The notes below the pieces were generated by a model. The model was not told where the DNA came from, made no database searches, and saw only the letters and a list, made by a program, of their open reading frames with translations. A DNA stretch of 64,000 nucleotides, taken from the NCBI RefSeq assembly GCF_900129935.1, contig NZ_FQXJ01000011.1, forward strand, positions 84,811 to 148,810, written 5' to 3'. How positions within the stretch are numbered: position 1 is the first letter of the stretch; each line of letters opens with the position of its first letter. Positions 25,201-34,244 of this stretch are shown here, one piece after another. The DNA comes from Desulfosporosinus lacus DSM 15449 (GTDB taxonomy: Bacteria > Bacillota > Desulfitobacteriia > Desulfitobacteriales > Desulfitobacteriaceae). The translations under genes were made by a program, and so were the position numbers.

Positions 25201-25698
25201 TTGTCTTTCGAAATAATGGGTATATCCTCAGCACTAATTCGAAAACAATCGGTAGCAGAACTTGAAAAATGTAACGACCTAACTGTGCAATTCGGTTTAA
25301 GGTTGTCTCAATGCGATGCGGTTGACTTGGTTGAAACGCGTAACTTAGCCTTAAAAGATAACGGGCGAATCGAGTTCGGAGGAGGAGTGATCGAAAAAAT
25401 CATCCGTGAGTTTTGTAACTCTCCTTATCTTTCTATGCCCAACTATGCTGAATCACTTCATGACTTAACGGATATGTTTTATTATTACAAAAACGAAACC
25501 CTCGATCTAATGAGCGATGACGATTTGATCAAATTCATGAAACAAAGATTTGACGGCATATGTCAGGGATCACTCGAGTTGCTTTCGGGGCGAGAACTTG
25601 CCAATATGGCACGCAATATACGATTCGGATATACAGCCGAATACTCGGAAGATTTAGCTTGTGATGAGGAGGGCGTAGATGACGATGGCCAATCTTGA
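25201..25698 (+). CDS. DUF6323 family protein
   Basis: 165 residues from TTG 25201 (GGAGGTGG at 25187-25194). Starts (M)SFEIMGISSALIRKQSVAEL, with a conserved-looking centre LSQCDAVDLVETRNLALKDNGRIEFGGGVIEKII. Soluble, helical, no catalytic motif recognised. I recognise it by its sequence and by its invariable partner, a DUF6179 protein, encoded downstream with a 20-base overlap. The longer start at 25156 would add 15 basic residues and has a poorer site. Function unknown. Confidence 0.7.
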   Translation: MSFEIMGISSALIRKQSVAELEKCNDLTVQFGLRLSQCDAVDLVETRNLALKDNGRIEFGGGVIEKIIREFCNSPYLSMPNYAESLHDLTDMFYYYKNETLDLMSDDDLIKFMKQRFDGICQGSLELLSGRELANMARNIRFGYTAEYSEDLACDEEGVDDDGQS

Positions 25699-27052
25699 AA
25701 AGCGACATCTCATTGACAACAAAAATTTGAGCGGTGAATCCTATTTTACTTCAATTCTACACGAGGCATATGCCTACGGTCTCTTAAATGATTCCGAAAT
25801 CGAAAATATTCAACTGCAATGTATTAAGTTTTTAGCCTATAAAAGTGAACGATACAACGACGGTGAAAGTAGCTCAATAAGAGTGGAAGCCGCCGAAAGC
25901 ATCATGAAATCCAATCTTTATACAATTGGGCTCTATTTAAAATCCTTGCCAGATGCTGATTGTGCGGTCAGTGAACTTAAAATAGGTAAGATTCCCGAAA
26001 TGTATCAAAAAGGAAGAGTATTAATCAATGGCAAAGTACACTCTGCAAAACATTTCTATATAATGGCTAAAGCCAATAAAGTAACGACTTTAAACTATAC
26101 CTATAACGCAACACTTGACGAGGGCATTGGAATTTTTTTCAAAGCTTACAACCCTGATTATGCAGCGCATGAAGTAATGGCATCGATAGATTATCAGCTC
26201 TGCAATCCCGTTACGGATTTGACGGGAGTAGAGTTTATTCTAAAATACCTAGAGAACTTATTTATCGAAAATGAATTTTGCAGTTATTTCGATGCCGAGG
26301 ATATACATCATTTGCTTAGCGGGTATGATGAGGGGTACAAAGATTTATTAATTAATATCTTTGAGCAGGTAGTGACAGCAACATTGGGGCGCACGCTTGC
26401 AAACCGCAGCGTTTTAAAATTAGATAGTTTGAAGGAGGAAATTGAACGTCTGCAGGATGAACTGGCGGAAGATGATGATTATTTAATTGCTTTGAAGATT
26501 CGCAAGGCCACTGAAAAAGTACTTCAAGAGTTGAGGATTACAACTCTTTCCCTTCATAGATACATTGAAAAAAGTTTGCCGAGAATCACATCGAGTATCG
26601 TCAATGCAGTCAGAACAAATACCCTCGGCAAAACGTTTGTATCTCCCACTAATCCAGACTTGAAACCCAAAATCCAGTTTTTATCCAGTGCGAAAATGGA
26701 TGATGAAGACTATAGAGAATTCATTAACGAATTGTTAATATGCCGATATTCATCGGATAAGCTTGCGCTTATCAAAGAAAAAGCGAAATCTTTTGGGGAT
26801 ATCGAAGATCTACTGTTTGATGCACGGTTGAGCGAAGAAGAAATCACCTCGGTTCTTGACATCTTTCGAGACGTTGAAATCGCCGAATTGATTAGAAGGC
26901 ACCCATTCAAATCGAGTATTCAAGCTGTGGATTTATCAGAAACGGAACAGACATTAAGGTTATATGTAAAAAGCTATACTGATCAACTTACGACTGAGCG
27001 ACAAGAACGGATTTTTGGGCTCGTGAATCATCTTATGGTGGATGAGAGATAA
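25679..27052 (+). CDS. DUF6179 family protein
   Basis: 457 residues, soluble, mostly helical, with a coiled-coil stretch about residues 245-275 (LKEEIERLQDELAEDDD). The ATG at 25679 lies inside the end of the DUF6323 gene, with GAGGG 8 bases before it, so the two products are translationally coupled and probably bind each other. No known enzyme motif is visible. Both genes sit between a strong terminator (25033) and a bidirectional one (27224), so they form a complete two-gene operon of unknown role. Confidence 0.7.
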   Translation: MTMANLEKRHLIDNKNLSGESYFTSILHEAYAYGLLNDSEIENIQLQCIKFLAYKSERYNDGESSSIRVEAAESIMKSNLYTIGLYLKSLPDADCAVSELKIGKIPEMYQKGRVLINGKVHSAKHFYIMAKANKVTTLNYTYNATLDEGIGIFFKAYNPDYAAHEVMASIDYQLCNPVTDLTGVEFILKYLENLFIENEFCSYFDAEDIHHLLSGYDEGYKDLLINIFEQVVTATLGRTLANRSVLKLDSLKEEIERLQDELAEDDDYLIALKIRKATEKVLQELRITTLSLHRYIEKSLPRITSSIVNAVRTNTLGKTFVSPTNPDLKPKIQFLSSAKMDDEDYREFINELLICRYSSDKLALIKEKAKSFGDIEDLLFDARLSEEEITSVLDIFRDVEIAELIRRHPFKSSIQAVDLSETEQTLRLYVKSYTDQLTTERQERIFGLVNHLMVDER

Positions 27053-27223
27053 AGACTCTCAAGTGAATAAATGTGGTGCATTATTCCATGATATCCTGAT
27101 ACGAATTCAAAAAAAGAATTCATTTTGCTTCTTCAACTGAAATGAACATTTTGATGGAGGAATAAGACGGGCAATGGGATATTAATATTGGCTATCTTTA
27201 ATAATTGTGTTGATATTATGATG

Positions 27224-27257
27224 ATATAAGGGAAGCCAGAGATGGCTTCCCTTATAT
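27224..27257. terminator. Bidirectional terminator
   Basis: Perfect 15-bp stem (ATATAAGGGAAGCCA / TGGCTTCCCTTATAT) with loop GAGA, placed between the DUF6179 gene (+) and the stop codon of the HD-GYP gene (-), which it touches. Confidence 0.85.
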
Positions 27258-29833
27258 CACAAAATATCGTCTGAAGATGCGTTGATAACTTTGTCAATGA
27301 AGAGGGTAACTAATTCAGGGTCGAATTGAATGCCTGCATTCTTTTGAAGTTCTGCGATAGCTGCTTTATTAGGTAAAGCGGCTCGATAGCTTCTGGCACT
27401 CGTCATGGCATCATAGGCATCTGCAATGGCAATAATCCTAGGTTGAAGGGGTAACTCCTCACCCTTTAAACCCCTCGGATAGCCTAAACCATCCCATCGT
27501 TCATGGTGAGCCAGCACATATTCCGCTATTTCTACCATACCATTGACCGTACTCAGAATGCGATAACCGATTTCTGGATGCCGTTTGATTTCTTCCCATT
27601 CTTCATGGGTTAATTTCCCGGGTTTGTTGAGTATTTCTTCGTCGATTGCTATCTTGCCAATATCATGAAGTAAGCCAACGTTTTTTAGTTCCTGAACTTC
27701 TCCTTCCAGCAGACCAAGGGCTTCCCCCATACTTTGGCAGAGGGCGGAAACTCGGTATGAGTGCTGTTCTTCTCGTTTATTCTTTTCGTGAAGGGTTCGG
27801 ATAATCGTCTCGATGGTTTTCCCACGTATACTTGGGCCTTCAAAGAGTTTTCTCTTGTACATATAATCTTCGGCTTTTTTTAAAAGTTCACGGATATCCT
27901 CTTTCTCGTAACGCTTTGTTTCATAGCCAAACGAAATAGATAATTCGATTGAACCAACTCTTTCCTGTGAAGCTAAGGTATTGATTCGTTTGAGAATTTG
28001 TTCAGTTTGAGCAGCATCTGTATTGGGCAAAAGGATGACAAATTCATCTCCACCGAGTCGGGCAATAATATCATCTCCTCGGCAGCCTTTGCGAAGCACT
28101 AGGGCAACGTTTTTTAGGAGTTCATCTCCGATGGCATGACCGAAGGAATCATTAATTAGTTTAAGCCCATTAACATCAGCCATTACTAGAGTCAAGGGAT
28201 AATTCCTTACAACATCGAGTCGTTTTAATTCCTCTTCAAAAAAGCGCCGGTTATAGAGACCAGTCAATTGATCATGGAAGCTTAAATATATGATTTCCTC
28301 TTCGGTACGCTTGCGATCGGTCACATCCTGAATCATGCCAATCAATCGAACCCTGTTGACTTGTTGATCAAATTCAACTTTTCCAAGCTCATGCACCCAG
28401 CGTTCCTCTCCATCATTGATACGTATGATTTTGTATTCAAAATCGAAGCGCTGCTGTGCATTTTTAATCTGCAAAAAATAATTAGAAAGGGGGGCCCTCC
28501 AATCTGGATGAACAATTCTCATCCATCCTTCCTTCGTGTGTGGATAGATTGGATCAATCCCCAAAATTTCTTCAAGCGCTGGTGAACACTGCCATTCTCT
28601 CGTTATGAGATCTGTAACATAGCTCCCCAGACGGGCCACTCTTTGTGATTCGCTTAACAAAGCATTGTGTTGCGCCAATATTCTATTGAGCTGATCTAAC
28701 TGACTTGTACGCATTCTTATCTTATCTTCAAGCTCCTCATTCAAGGCTCTGATCTCTTCTTCTACGTTCTCACGCTTGACAATCTCTTCCTCAAGCAGCG
28801 CATTACTTTCTTCAAGCTCACTATTAAGGTCCTCCAGCTGTGAGGTTCTTTCAATGACTCTGTTTTCAAGTTCAGCATTTAACTCTCTGATTTCAGCTTC
28901 AACTTGTTCTTTTGTTCTAAGGGCACTCCTTAGCTCATTGGTTTTTTGTTGGACCATGCGCCGAAGCGTCCTATTCCAGATAAATAATAGCAATGCCACC
29001 AGAAAAACTGTACCTACGACAATGACAGAAACTCTGAATAAGGGATGTTCATAGAAAGGTATATTCGTTAAACCAAACCACTTTTTATCAATGGCTTCAT
29101 ATTCACTCTCGGAAATCTGCGCAAATCCATTATTAATGGCAGGCATAAACCCCGAATGACCCTTGTAAATGGCTCTGAAAAATTGGCTTGTGTATAATGA
29201 CGAACTTGAATAATTGAAGTTATCTTGTATTCCCGATTTATACAGATAGTAGAGGGCAGGGGGTTTTCCTATCGTAAATATTACGGCCTTCTGATCTTTA
29301 GCTGCTTGGACAATCGCCTCAGCCGTATCATATTCTTCAATATTGGTGATGCCATTTTCTTTAAGAAAATGGATACTGTTATCCCCTTTTTTCACTGCCA
29401 CAGTAAATCCTTTCAAAGATTTAACATCAGTAATCCCAGATATACTTTTGTGAAAAAATATGGGGACATCAATTGTCGCATAAGGATTTGAATAATCAAA
29501 GATCTTGGCTCTGTCAGCATTATAAGAGATCGTATCAATGACATCGAATTCACCATTTATCATACTCTCATAGGCTTTATTCCAGTTCATCCCGGTGATA
29601 GTCACTTTTATCCCAGTCTTTTGCTCAAAAAGTTTCCACTGGTCAAGCGTGATTCCTTGTAAATTACCCTGACTGTCGCGAAAAGCATAAGGGGGATAGC
29701 TGTCATCCATAACCACGCTGATCGTTTTTATTTCAGGGGGGGCTGCATTGACATGGGTCGCTTGAATTAGCAAAAATGTCAAACTAAGAATCCAAAAAAG
29801 AAAATAGTTTTGCCGATTCAATAACGGCCTCAT
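27257..29833 (-). CDS. SBP-type sensor PAS-GGDEF-HD-GYP protein
   Basis: 858 residues. Signal peptide (1-30), extracellular periplasmic-binding-protein-3 domain (about 36-255, SVVMDDSYPPYAFRDSQGNLQGI), membrane helix (about 265-287), coiled coil with two E-x-x-I-R-x-L-N-x-E-L repeats (about 300-390), PAS_3 domain (about 400-510), GGDEF domain with an intact LGGDEF (about 525-680), and an HD-GYP phosphodiesterase domain (NVGLLHDIGKI, YVLAHHERWDGLGYPRG). Both synthesis and degradation of c-di-GMP are possible, controlled by a ligand bound outside. Single-gene unit on the minus strand. Confidence 0.9.
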   Translation of the reverse strand: MRPLLNRQNYFLFWILSLTFLLIQATHVNAAPPEIKTISVVMDDSYPPYAFRDSQGNLQGITLDQWKLFEQKTGIKVTITGMNWNKAYESMINGEFDVIDTISYNADRAKIFDYSNPYATIDVPIFFHKSISGITDVKSLKGFTVAVKKGDNSIHFLKENGITNIEEYDTAEAIVQAAKDQKAVIFTIGKPPALYYLYKSGIQDNFNYSSSSLYTSQFFRAIYKGHSGFMPAINNGFAQISESEYEAIDKKWFGLTNIPFYEHPLFRVSVIVVGTVFLVALLLFIWNRTLRRMVQQKTNELRSALRTKEQVEAEIRELNAELENRVIERTSQLEDLNSELEESNALLEEEIVKRENVEEEIRALNEELEDKIRMRTSQLDQLNRILAQHNALLSESQRVARLGSYVTDLITREWQCSPALEEILGIDPIYPHTKEGWMRIVHPDWRAPLSNYFLQIKNAQQRFDFEYKIIRINDGEERWVHELGKVEFDQQVNRVRLIGMIQDVTDRKRTEEEIIYLSFHDQLTGLYNRRFFEEELKRLDVVRNYPLTLVMADVNGLKLINDSFGHAIGDELLKNVALVLRKGCRGDDIIARLGGDEFVILLPNTDAAQTEQILKRINTLASQERVGSIELSISFGYETKRYEKEDIRELLKKAEDYMYKRKLFEGPSIRGKTIETIIRTLHEKNKREEQHSYRVSALCQSMGEALGLLEGEVQELKNVGLLHDIGKIAIDEEILNKPGKLTHEEWEEIKRHPEIGYRILSTVNGMVEIAEYVLAHHERWDGLGYPRGLKGEELPLQPRIIAIADAYDAMTSARSYRAALPNKAAIAELQKNAGIQFDPELVTLFIDKVINASSDDIL

Positions 29834-29939
29834 TATTTATCCCTGCCTTCCAAAAAACGACTCAAATCATTCTTGTTAGAAGTATTCTTCGTAATATCGA
29901 GAAATCCTGCAGTTTATTTTACAAATAACTGTGGAGGCA

Positions 29940-29979
29940 CAAGCCCTTTCTTGACCCAAAAAGAAAGGGCTTGTTATTT
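29940..29979 (+). terminator. Hairpin terminator
   Basis: CAAGCCCTTTCTT / AAGAAAGGGCTTG, a 13-bp perfect stem with an 8-base loop, then TTATTTTT. No plus-strand gene ends here, so it may belong to a lost gene or act on read-through. Confidence 0.6.
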
Positions 29980-30053
29980 TTGTGAATCATTCTTTCTTTG
30001 AGGTATGGAGCGGTACTAAATGCAAATGCAATATGGTGACAATTCCCACCAAG

Positions 30054-30095
30054 TAAAAAAGGATACTGACGACTTTTAATCGTCCGCATCCTTTT
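30054..30095 (-). terminator. Terminator of the DUF4342 gene
   Basis: On the minus strand AAAGGAT-GCG-GACGA / TCGTC-AGT-ATCCTTT followed by TTT. It lies 23 bases after the DUF4342 stop. Confidence 0.7.
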
Positions 30096-30117
30096 GGATT
30101 CAATCATCCGGATTTTC

Positions 30118-30630
30118 TTAGATGTTTATGGATTTTTTTAGATTTTCAGCAGCGTTAGCCGCACTATTCATCGCGTCATTGACTGTGTTATTATTAAACT
30201 CAGGTCCAAGGAACCGATAACGCAAACCAAAGAATAATCCCATAATGATAAGTGGAATAGTAACCCAGAATGCAAAGATCAGCAGCAATCCAAGGACGAT
30301 CACGGGAAATGATGCTTTGATTTCCTCACCCTTGAGTACTTCAAAGGAATTTGTGTTGCCTTTGCGAATCATTTTCAAGCAAAACTGACCAATTTTCTTC
30401 AGGCCAGAAAAAAGGTGATTCCCATTGTGACAGTGATGGTGCCCATGATGATGAGTTATTTCACCATTGTAATAACCGTCTCCAGTTGGCGCTGTTACCT
30501 TTCCTTGTTTCTCCAGATAGATAATGGCTTCAAGTAAATCTCCGTTTGTTGCGTCTAGAGCAACTTTGGCCTCTTCGTAGCTAATTTTAGCTATTGCACA
30601 TAGTTTTTCCACTTGTTCTAAAGTTGTCAT
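30118..30630 (-). CDS. DUF4342 protein with UBA-like N-terminus
   Basis: 170 residues. Residues 1-45 (TLEQVEKLCAIAKISYEEAKVALDATNGDLLEAIIYLEKQG) form a UBA/TS-N-like three-helix domain. Next comes a His-rich linker (HHHGHHHCHNGNH) and a DUF4342 core (LKGEEIKASFPVIVLG) followed by two membrane segments. A membrane protein of unknown role. The His cluster could bind metal. GGGGGAA is just upstream of the ATG. Single-gene transcript with its own terminator. Confidence 0.8.
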   Translation of the reverse strand: MTTLEQVEKLCAIAKISYEEAKVALDATNGDLLEAIIYLEKQGKVTAPTGDGYYNGEITHHHGHHHCHNGNHLFSGLKKIGQFCLKMIRKGNTNSFEVLKGEEIKASFPVIVLGLLLIFAFWVTIPLIIMGLFFGLRYRFLGPEFNNNTVNDAMNSAANAAENLKKSINI

Positions 30631-30847
30631 GAAAAATTCCCCCTTGGTTTTTGTTTAAATACTGCTTTGTGTGAGCTTTATGTTCGTTGTTTTCTACAAT
30701 TGAGTATGTCTAAATTCTAATCAAAAAAACTTCAAGGAAAATTTGCCTTAAGTTAAAATTCTATTAAAATCCCAAAGCATTTCTATTGACAGATCGGTAT
30801 TCTCTTTGTTGATTAACACTCATGACGAGACAGGAGGCTTTTTTCTA

Positions 30848-31957
30848 ATGACAAATTTACTGTTTACTCCGACTACTTTCGCAGGCGTACAACTTCGTAA
30901 CAAGATCGTGTATCCCCCAATTACGACTGGGTTTGCCGAATCGGATGGACAGGTCAGCGACCGAATGGTGGAGTATTATCGCCAGCGCGCCTCCGGAGGG
31001 GTGGGCTTGATTATTGTCGAACCAGGTGTTATTAACTTACAAGCGAAATTAAGTAAGTTTTCGGCAGGGGCTTGGGCTGACGCTCAAATTTCCGGGATGG
31101 CAAAGCTTGCTCAAACAATTAAAAATGAAGGTGCTCGAGCATTTCTGCAGTTATGCCATGCCGGCCCCAAAGCAAATCCCCGTGTTAATAGTGTTCAGCC
31201 ATCCTCGGCTTCTGAAAAGCCTTTCATCTTCAAATACCCCACAATAAGTCTATCCCAAGATGAAATTCTTGGCGTAGTTCATGATTTTGTTATGGCGGCA
31301 ACAAGGGCGAGGGAAGCAGGTTTTGACGGTGTGGAATTGCATGCAGCTCATTTTTACTTATTAAGTTCTTTTTTATCGCCGCTAATTAATACTCGGACCG
31401 ATGATTACGGTGGGGACAACTTAAGACGGGCAAAGATTGTGCGAGAGACTATTCTAGCTATAAAAAAGAAGCTGGGTCAAGACTTCCCAGTGACAGTCCG
31501 TTATCATGGCTTCGAAGACGGGGAATATGGGATAAAGTATGAGGATGCAATTGAATTGGGTCAGGTTTTCGAGGCTGCTGGTGCTGATGGTCTACATATC
31601 TCAGCATATGGAGTATCTGAGCCTAATTTAGTAGGTATTGCGGCTTTGCCATCCAGCTGTATACCGTCTAAAGAACATCCTAATGCTCCGTTTGTTAGTC
31701 ATGCTGGTCATATCAAACAATTTGTTAATCTTCCGATCATTGCAGTCGGTAAAATAACTAACCCATTGGACGCCGAACGAAGTCTTCGGGAGGGTAAGTG
31801 CGATCTGGTAGCAGTTGGCAGAGCAATCTTAGTCGATCCCCAGTGGCCTAATAAAATAGCTGCCGGTAGAAACGTTGTGCGCTGTATAGGTTGTAACGAC
31901 TGTATTAACTCTCTGGCTAAAGGGGCCTTGAATTGCCGAGTTAACAGGACGTTATAA
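30848..31957 (+). CDS. NADH:flavin oxidoreductase, old yellow enzyme family (3' end clipped)
   Basis: 369 residues, an FMN TIM barrel. LFTPTTFAGVQLRNKIVYPP at the start, QLCHAGPKANP (active-site-type His), GFDGVELHAAHFYLLSSFLSPLINTRTDDYGG (signature) and VGRAILVDPQWPNK. The C-terminus keeps the iron-sulfur Cys cluster CIGCNDCINSLAKGALNCRVN but stops four residues later. Members with this cluster normally continue into a flavodoxin/Rossmann domain (2,4-dienoyl-CoA-reductase type, about 640 residues). The stop coincides with the palindrome-rich element at 31963-32028, so the gene may be truncated. AGGAGG favours ATG 30848. Confidence 0.85.
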   Translation: MTNLLFTPTTFAGVQLRNKIVYPPITTGFAESDGQVSDRMVEYYRQRASGGVGLIIVEPGVINLQAKLSKFSAGAWADAQISGMAKLAQTIKNEGARAFLQLCHAGPKANPRVNSVQPSSASEKPFIFKYPTISLSQDEILGVVHDFVMAATRAREAGFDGVELHAAHFYLLSSFLSPLINTRTDDYGGDNLRRAKIVRETILAIKKKLGQDFPVTVRYHGFEDGEYGIKYEDAIELGQVFEAAGADGLHISAYGVSEPNLVGIAALPSSCIPSKEHPNAPFVSHAGHIKQFVNLPIIAVGKITNPLDAERSLREGKCDLVAVGRAILVDPQWPNKIAAGRNVVRCIGCNDCINSLAKGALNCRVNRTL

Positions 31958-31962
31958 CAGTA

Positions 31963-32028
31963 AGCCTTTAGGCTCAGCCTGTACCCAGCCCTTATAGGGC
32001 TAGAGCAAACCACCCGCTAAGCGGGTGG
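31963..32028. mobile_element. Palindrome-rich insertion relic (IS200/IS605-end-like)
   Basis: Three nested hairpins in 66 bp: AGCCT-tt-AGGCT (31963-31974), AGCCCT-tat-AGGGCT (31987-32001) and CCACCCGCT-a-AGCGGGTGG (32010-32028). Both convergent genes (OYE and Uma2) lose family sequence exactly at its borders. No transposase is present. The assignment to IS200/IS605-like ends is inference from the hairpin style. Confidence 0.45.
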
Positions 32029-32267
32029 AAGTGATCCTCCGGTAATCTTATATCAAAAGGGGCGCCAAAAACTTCGCAAGGACTGTCTTTAAGGGCGTTG
32101 TAAAATTGAGCTATGAGCGCAGTAACAATTTTCTGGTGTTGTGTCGATGGAGCGGGAGTCATATTATAAGGAATTCCGTTAATGAGTTCCCACTGTTCTT
32201 CTTCCGACCAAGTTAGATAGTCTTTATAAGTGAATTTACGGTCAAGGTTCTGTTCAGGTTGGCTCAT
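31992..32267 (-). pseudogene. Uma2 family endonuclease, N-terminal half
   Basis: Starts MSQPEQNLDRKFTYKDYLTWSEEEQWELINGIPYNM-APSTQHQKIV, the Uma2/DUF820 N-terminus with the ELINGIPY core. It stays recognisable to FGAPFDIRLPE. From there the frame reads through the palindromes and stops at 31992 after 91 residues. The family is about 185 residues, with the catalytic PDxxxxC half missing. Broken by the insertion relic. AGGAGATGATCC precedes the ATG at 32267. Confidence 0.75.
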
Positions 32268-32415
32268 CAAGGATCATCTCCTAATAAAGTTGCTTAAAGA
32301 GTTCTATTTCTGTTCTTATCAAGTTCCACATTTTCCCTTAATTTATCATAACAAAGAGGTGACCTAGCGGCAAGGAAGAGTCTTTTTTGAGTAGAGAATC
32401 TTTTCCAAACTCCTA

Positions 32416-32444
32416 TTGACAAAATTTATGAATTATTCTATCAT
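32416..32444 (+). promoter_or_regulatory. SigA promoter of the corrinoid transporter operon
   Basis: TTGACA (32416-32421), 17-bp spacer, TATCAT (32439-32444), placing the RNA start about 15 bases before the riboswitch. Confidence 0.8.
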
Positions 32445-32465
32445 AAGGGCAATTGAATACCTTAT

Positions 32466-32613
32466 TTAATAGGTGCCCGCAAGGGATAATAGGGAACCAG
32501 GTTGTAATCCTGGACGGACCCACCACTGTAAGTAGATGTTGAAAATGTACATTTGCCACTGGGAAACTGGGAAGGCGTACATTCTAGTCTATAAGTCAGG
32601 AAACCTGCCTATG
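32466..32613 (+). promoter_or_regulatory. Cobalamin (B12) riboswitch
   Basis: Conserved class features in order: TAGGTGCCCGCAAGGG, AGGGAA, the CCAGG-TTGTAATCCTGG arm, GGACGGACCCACCACTGTAA, GCCACTGGGAAACTGGGAAGGCG, and the B12 box AAGTCAGGAAACCTGCC (32594-32610). It controls the ECF transporter operon. With ligand, the downstream terminator (32638-32671) should form. Confidence 0.93.
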
Positions 32614-32637
32614 AAATATTGCAAAAGGACAAAGGTA

Positions 32638-32671
32638 AAGTTCTAGCTTATTAAAGCTGGAACTTTTTTTT
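32638..32671 (+). terminator. Riboswitch expression-platform terminator
   Basis: AAGTTCTAGCTT / AAGCTGGAACTT stem followed by TTTTTTT, 25 bases after the B12 box and 23 bases before the ABC start codon. Transcription attenuation. Confidence 0.85.
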
Positions 32672-32693
32672 ATTCTATACTTTAGGAGTTGCT

Positions 32694-34244
32694 ATGAAAA
32701 AGATTGAGAATAAAATTGCAAAAATTACAATTGAAAAACTCGTCTTTCCGCATGAAGAGAAACCTGCGCTTAAAAATATTGATTTTGAAATCAATCAGGG
32801 GGATTTTATTGTCATTACCGGGGGGGTAGCCTCTGGAAAATCGATTTTACTGCATTCCATCACAGGCGCTATCCCTCACTACCATAATGCGGAATTAACG
32901 GGAAGAGTCACAATCATGGGGCAAAACATTAAGGATATGCGCCTCAATAAAATGTCTGATTATGTGGGATATATGATGCAAGAACCCCAAAATCAAATTA
33001 TCGGTTTGGATGTCTACGAGGATGTTGCATTCGGCCTCGGTAATCTGGAAATTCCCTTAAATGAAATTGATCAGAGGGTTAAAGACACCTTGGAATTTGT
33101 GGGGCTATCGGGCTATGAAAGTAGGCAAACTGCTTCTCTTTCAGGCGGTCAAGCCCAACGAGTCGTTTTGGCCAGCGTTTTAGCCCTCAACGCCCCTATT
33201 TTAATTCTTGACCAGCCAACCGCTGAGCTTGATCCCCAGGGCCGAAATGAGCTTTATAAGCGGTTAGGTCAATTGAATAAAACTCAGAATCTAACCATTG
33301 TTTTGGTTATGGATCGAATTGAAGAAGTCCTTAACTATGCCAACAGAGTCTTCTATATTCAATCAGGTGAAATTGTTAAACAGTATTCGCCAGAGGCATA
33401 TTACAAGGAGCAAATCGAACATCGCAAAGAAAAGATAAAATACCTCACTTCTTTCAATTTGAATCATGTTAAGTCTAGTGAAATGATTGCGAAGATTACC
33501 GATGTCTCCTATCAGTACAAAAACGATTTGCTGGGTTGTGAAAACATTAATTTAGATATTTTTAAGGGGGACTTTTTAGCGATCATAGGTTTAAACGGCT
33601 CTGGAAAATCAACCTTAGCTAAACTGCTTATCGGTCTCTTAAACCCCTCTAAAGGTGAGATTAAAGTGTTTAACCAGCCTCTGAGTAAGAAAAAACTGGC
33701 AGAGATCCGGTCACGGGTGGGCTTTCTATTTCAAAACCCTGATTATCAGATCTTTGCAAGTACAGTAGAAGAAGAAGTTGGATTTTCACTGAAGCTAAGG
33801 GGCGATGTATTTGAAAAAATAGAACAGAAGATTGAGAAGTCATTGGAATTTGTGGGACTGCTGAAGTACAAGAAAATGCACCCTCATCGCTTAAGCCGTG
33901 GCCAGCGCCAGCTTTTGGCATTAGCCTCCATCCTCGTCAGTGACCCGGAATTCATTATTGCCGATGAACCTACTTCAGGACTTGACGAAAGCCAAGGGTA
34001 TATGATCATGGATAAACTCTTTCATTTATCGAAAAATGGCAAAACAATCCTACTTATCACCCACGATCTGACCATGGCAAAAGACTATTCTAACAGGTTG
34101 GTTGCCCTGCATAATCACCGCATTCAACTAGATATTTCGACAAGAGAGCTTGATCAACATCTAGATACGCTTAAAGAGATTGGTCTGAATTTCCATAATC
34201 TTATTTCATTCAGGGAGGTTAAAGATGGGACTTTCAATGCTTGA
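32694..34244 (+). CDS. ECF transporter twin ATPase (A-A' fusion)
   Basis: 516 residues holding two ABC ATPase domains. Domain 1 (about 8-240): P-loop GGVASGKS, signature LSGGQAQRV, Walker B LILDQPTAELDP. Domain 2 (about 265-500): P-loop GLNGSGKS, signature LSRGQRQLL, Walker B IIADEPTSGLDE. The first P-loop has Ala-Ser in place of the usual Gly. It energises vitamin uptake with the T and S components encoded next, and control by the B12 riboswitch points to cobalamin or a precursor. Stop overlaps the T gene by 20 bases. TTAGGAG precedes the ATG. Confidence 0.88.
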   Translation: MKKIENKIAKITIEKLVFPHEEKPALKNIDFEINQGDFIVITGGVASGKSILLHSITGAIPHYHNAELTGRVTIMGQNIKDMRLNKMSDYVGYMMQEPQNQIIGLDVYEDVAFGLGNLEIPLNEIDQRVKDTLEFVGLSGYESRQTASLSGGQAQRVVLASVLALNAPILILDQPTAELDPQGRNELYKRLGQLNKTQNLTIVLVMDRIEEVLNYANRVFYIQSGEIVKQYSPEAYYKEQIEHRKEKIKYLTSFNLNHVKSSEMIAKITDVSYQYKNDLLGCENINLDIFKGDFLAIIGLNGSGKSTLAKLLIGLLNPSKGEIKVFNQPLSKKKLAEIRSRVGFLFQNPDYQIFASTVEEEVGFSLKLRGDVFEKIEQKIEKSLEFVGLLKYKKMHPHRLSRGQRQLLALASILVSDPEFIIADEPTSGLDESQGYMIMDKLFHLSKNGKTILLITHDLTMAKDYSNRLVALHNHRIQLDISTRELDQHLDTLKEIGLNFHNLISFREVKDGTFNA

